DNA of 9,589 bases from Coriobacteriales bacterium (GTDB taxonomy: Bacteria > Actinomycetota > Coriobacteriia > Coriobacteriales > UBA8131). Within the stretch, counting starts at the first letter, position 1. Every line of letters begins with the position of its first letter. Position numbers and translations under genes: made by a program. Below the pieces are notes generated by a model. That model ran no database searches, was not told where the DNA came from, and saw nothing but the letters and a program-made list of their open reading frames with translations. The stretch lies in the NCBI GenBank assembly GCA_031256575.1, contig JAIRQI010000033.1, positions 1 through 9,589 on the forward strand, in the 5' to 3' direction. Below are positions 7,696 through 9,589 of this stretch, piece by piece.

Positions 7696-7867
7696 GCGGG
7701 AATGGTTTTTTCGTTGCGCGACGCGGGGTTAAGTGGGTGAAGAGCAACCTTGAAACCGCAACCAGCCAGAAGGAGCAACCAGAGTGAGCTGCCAAAACGG
7801 CAGGTAACCAGGTGGAGTAGCCAGACAGAGTGAGCCGAGTAACGGTAGTTAGCAAGAAGGAGCAAAC

Positions 7868-9157
7868 ATGAAAGACACATCAAAATGGGCCTTTGAGACC
7901 AAGCAGGTACACATCGGACAAGAATCCGCAGATTCAGCAACGGGAGCTCGAGCTGTGCCCATCTACCAGACGACCTCTTACGTCTTTCCGTCGTCTGAGG
8001 TTGCTGCGGACCGTTTCGACTTAAGCGACCCCGGTTTTATCTACACCCGCCTGGGCAATCCCACCAACGATATCTTCGAGCGTCGAATAGCCGCTCTCGA
8101 AAGCGGAGTCGCAGCCCTAGCTTTGGCCTCTGGTTCGGCGGCAACCGCCTATGCCGTGCAGAATATCACCCGCGCTGGCGACCACATTGTTTCTGATACC
8201 TCCATCTACGGTGGTTCCTACAACCTCTTCGAGCACACCTTGAAGGAGTCCGGCATCGGCTGCACCTTCGTTGATGCCTCCCAGCATGACCAGGTAGCAG
8301 CGGCAATACAGCCGAACACCAAGCTAATCTTCGTGGAATCATTGGGTAACCCCAATTCAGATATCGTCGACATTGAAGCTTTGGCAGAAATTGCCCACGC
8401 CCAAGGTATTCCTTTAATTGTGGATAATACCTTTGCCACCCCTTTCTTGCTTCGGCCCCTAGAGCGGGGAGCGGATATCGTCATTCACTCCGCGACCAAG
8501 TTCATTGGCGGCCACGGTACTTCACTGGGAGGGGTTATTGTCGACGGCGGACACTTCGATTGGGCAGCTAGCGGCAAGTTTCCTGGGCTGTCGGAGCCGC
8601 ATCCCGGTTATCATGGAGTAGTCTTCACGGACTTGTCGGGTAATCAGGCTTATATCCAGAAAGCCCGGCTGACCTTGTTGCGCGACACTGGTAGCGTCTT
8701 GTCACCGTTCCATGCTTGGCTATTCATTCAAGGGCTGGAGACCTTATCCCTAAGAGTAGAACGCCATGTAGCAAACGCTATTGCCGTTGTCGAATGGTTG
8801 AGCAAGCAGCCGCAGATTCGCAAGGTCAACCACCCGAGCATCGCCAGCCATCGAGACCACGCCCTCTATCAACGCTACTTTCCGAATGGCGCCGGTTCGA
8901 TTTTCTCCATTGAAATCAACGGAAGTCTTGACCAGGCCAAACGCTTCACTGAGGCGCTGCAGCTCTTTTCGCTGTTAGCCAATGTGGCGGATGTCAAGTC
9001 GCTGGTAATTCACCCCGCGTCCACCACGCACTCCCAAATGACTGAGGCAGAGCTGTACGCTGGCGGAATCACTCCGACGACAATCCGGCTTTCCATCGGC
9101 ATCGAGAACATCGTCGATATCATCGCCGACCTTCAACAGGCTCTGAACAGCATTTGA
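7868..9157 (+). CDS. metY: O-acetylhomoserine sulfhydrylase (PLP-dependent)
   Basis: This enzyme joins O-acetyl-L-homoserine and sulfide to form L-homocysteine, the direct sulfhydrylation route to methionine. It belongs to the Cys/Met metabolism PLP family and acts in the cytoplasm. The 429 residues match MetY rather than the roughly 380-400 residue cystathionine enzymes. FIYTRLGNPT carries Tyr59, and Tyr114 lies in SIYGGSY. Asp186 in VDNTFATP contacts the pyridine nitrogen. Lys211 in IHSATKFIGGHG forms the internal aldimine. The segment FDWAASGKFPGLSEPHPGYH (about 230-249) is typical of O-acetylhomoserine sulfhydrylases, and HPASTTHSQM lies near the C terminus. AAGGAG (7857-7862) sits 5 bases before the ATG. 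The gene is 172 bp downstream of mnmA. Specificity for O-succinylhomoserine cannot be fully excluded, but MetY is much more likely. Confidence 0.95.
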   Translation: MKDTSKWAFETKQVHIGQESADSATGARAVPIYQTTSYVFPSSEVAADRFDLSDPGFIYTRLGNPTNDIFERRIAALESGVAALALASGSAATAYAVQNITRAGDHIVSDTSIYGGSYNLFEHTLKESGIGCTFVDASQHDQVAAAIQPNTKLIFVESLGNPNSDIVDIEALAEIAHAQGIPLIVDNTFATPFLLRPLERGADIVIHSATKFIGGHGTSLGGVIVDGGHFDWAASGKFPGLSEPHPGYHGVVFTDLSGNQAYIQKARLTLLRDTGSVLSPFHAWLFIQGLETLSLRVERHVANAIAVVEWLSKQPQIRKVNHPSIASHRDHALYQRYFPNGAGSIFSIEINGSLDQAKRFTEALQLFSLLANVADVKSLVIHPASTTHSQMTEAELYAGGITPTTIRLSIGIENIVDIIADLQQALNSI

Positions 9158-9167
9158 CCTGCATGAA

Positions 9168-9315
9168 CTTGACCCTGAAGCCTCCGACCGAGAATTTACT
9201 TGGCCCTGAAGCTTCCGAATTAGGAAGGCACTCGACCTCGATAAGCCTCCGACCAAGAAAAGCACCTGGCCCTGAAGCCTCTGACCTAGATAAACCCCTG
9301 ACCTCTTTAAGCCTC
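9168..9315. repeat. Degenerate direct repeats of 31-34 bp after metY
   Basis: Five imperfect copies begin near 9168, 9199, 9231, 9265 and 9297. The shared core is CTTGACCCTGAAGCCTCCGA, with variants such as CTTGGCCCTGAAGCTTCCGA and CCTGGCCCTGAAGCCTCTGA. A weaker copy may overlap the metY stop codon (TTTGACCTGCATGAA). The core GCCTCCGAC recurs with periods of 31, 34, 32 and 34 bases, close to three turns of DNA. The array fills most of the gap between metY and the phosphatase gene. Its role is unknown: binding sites for a regulator, or a decayed duplication, are both possible. Confidence 0.75.
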
Positions 9316-9350
9316 TATCCCTGTATCTGATTTACTAGAAAGAGCGAGCT

Positions 9351-9589
9351 ATGACTGAGCAGACCAGACTTCCTTTCACAGCCCTGTATAACACCAGGAC
9401 CTTAGCTGGCTATACCACAGCAAACGGGCAACAGACCTCAGACCGCCTGCTACGTGGCGAGTGCTTTGAACAATTGCTCCCCGCAGATGAGCAGGTTCTA
9501 ATTGATTGGCAGGTACACACTGTCATCGACCTACGCGGCCAGGGGGAGCGCGACGCGGTACCAGGCCAGCTGTCAAGCAGAGCGGATGT
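9351..9589 (+). CDS. Protein tyrosine/serine phosphatase family protein, 5' part only
   Basis: The frame opens at ATG 9351 and runs off the right edge after 79 codons. The product begins MTEQTRLPFTALYNTRTLAG and continues with a Tyr-Thr-Thr-Ala-Asn-Gly stretch, then DRLLRGECF and HTVIDLRGQGE. This order matches the N terminus of the tyrosine phosphatase family typified by Mycobacterium PtpB and by lipid-phosphatase-like proteins. Members carry NxRDLGGY, then RLLRSG, then a VIDLRxxxE strand. Here the first motif is NTRTLAGY, a slight departure. The catalytic HCxxGxxR loop would lie beyond the window, so activity cannot be judged. The ribosome binding site is weak (GAGCGAG next to the ATG). The upstream gap holds the repeat array. 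Confidence 0.8.
   Translation, partial: MTEQTRLPFTALYNTRTLAGYTTANGQQTSDRLLRGECFEQLLPADEQVLIDWQVHTVIDLRGQGERDAVPGQLSSRAD

Noticed and set aside
7696..7712. Intrinsic terminator after mnmA
   Set aside because: A run of six T (7706-7711) follows the stop codon, but no stable GC-rich stem lies directly before it.
7741..7810. SAM riboswitch upstream of metY
   Set aside because: A short stretch (TTGAAACCGCAACC) recalls part of the SAM-I core, and the gene would suit. The flanking P1, P2 and P3 helices and the other conserved core bases cannot be found, so the likeness is not supported.
9168..9315. CRISPR array
   Set aside because: The units are degenerate and contiguous, with no unique spacers between identical repeats, and no cas genes are nearby.

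Overview
The window looks like an ordinary chromosomal segment of a Gram-positive bacterium of medium GC content. It carries six complete genes and the start of a seventh. The class A penicillin-binding protein has a Gly/Pro-rich tail and a DxDGDxxSD element, and several neighbours have GTG starts or well-formed Shine-Dalgarno sites. The style of the PBP and MnmA sequences recalls Actinomycetota, perhaps Coriobacteriia. That placement is an impression from the proteins and was not tested.

Layout, left to right. Positions 100-2277 (+) encode a bifunctional peptidoglycan glycosyltransferase/transpeptidase. A strong 18-bp hairpin follows its stop codon. Positions 2452-3462 (-) encode UDP-glucose 4-epimerase (GalE), convergent with the PBP and divergent from tyrS. 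Four complete genes then run on the + strand: tyrosyl-tRNA synthetase (3578-4789), an MTA/SAH-deaminase-type amidohydrolase (4991-6295), tRNA 2-thiouridylase MnmA (6421-7695) and O-acetylhomoserine sulfhydrylase MetY (7868-9157). The start of a protein tyrosine/serine phosphatase family gene (9351 to the edge) comes last. No stretch longer than 300 bases lacks a gene.

How the genes relate. The PBP and GalE both serve the cell envelope: peptidoglycan polymerisation and crosslinking, and UDP-galactose supply for surface polysaccharides. TyrS and MnmA serve translation. The amidohydrolase, MnmA and MetY share a loose sulfur theme: turnover of S-adenosylmethionine by-products, tRNA thiolation and sulfide assimilation into homocysteine. 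The gaps between the + strand genes are 125-201 bp, so one operon is possible but not shown.

No defence system, mobile element, CRISPR array, tRNA or rRNA gene is visible. The less ordinary points are a His/Cys/Ser-rich insertion of about 65 residues inside MnmA, a calcium-binding-like element plus Gly-rich tail on the PBP, and a degenerate 31-34 bp direct-repeat array between metY and the phosphatase gene. The hairpin after the PBP gene pairs fully only in the + strand transcript. Chains of very short, stop/start-linked reading frames lie upstream of mnmA and metY. None of these amounts to a clear new system.
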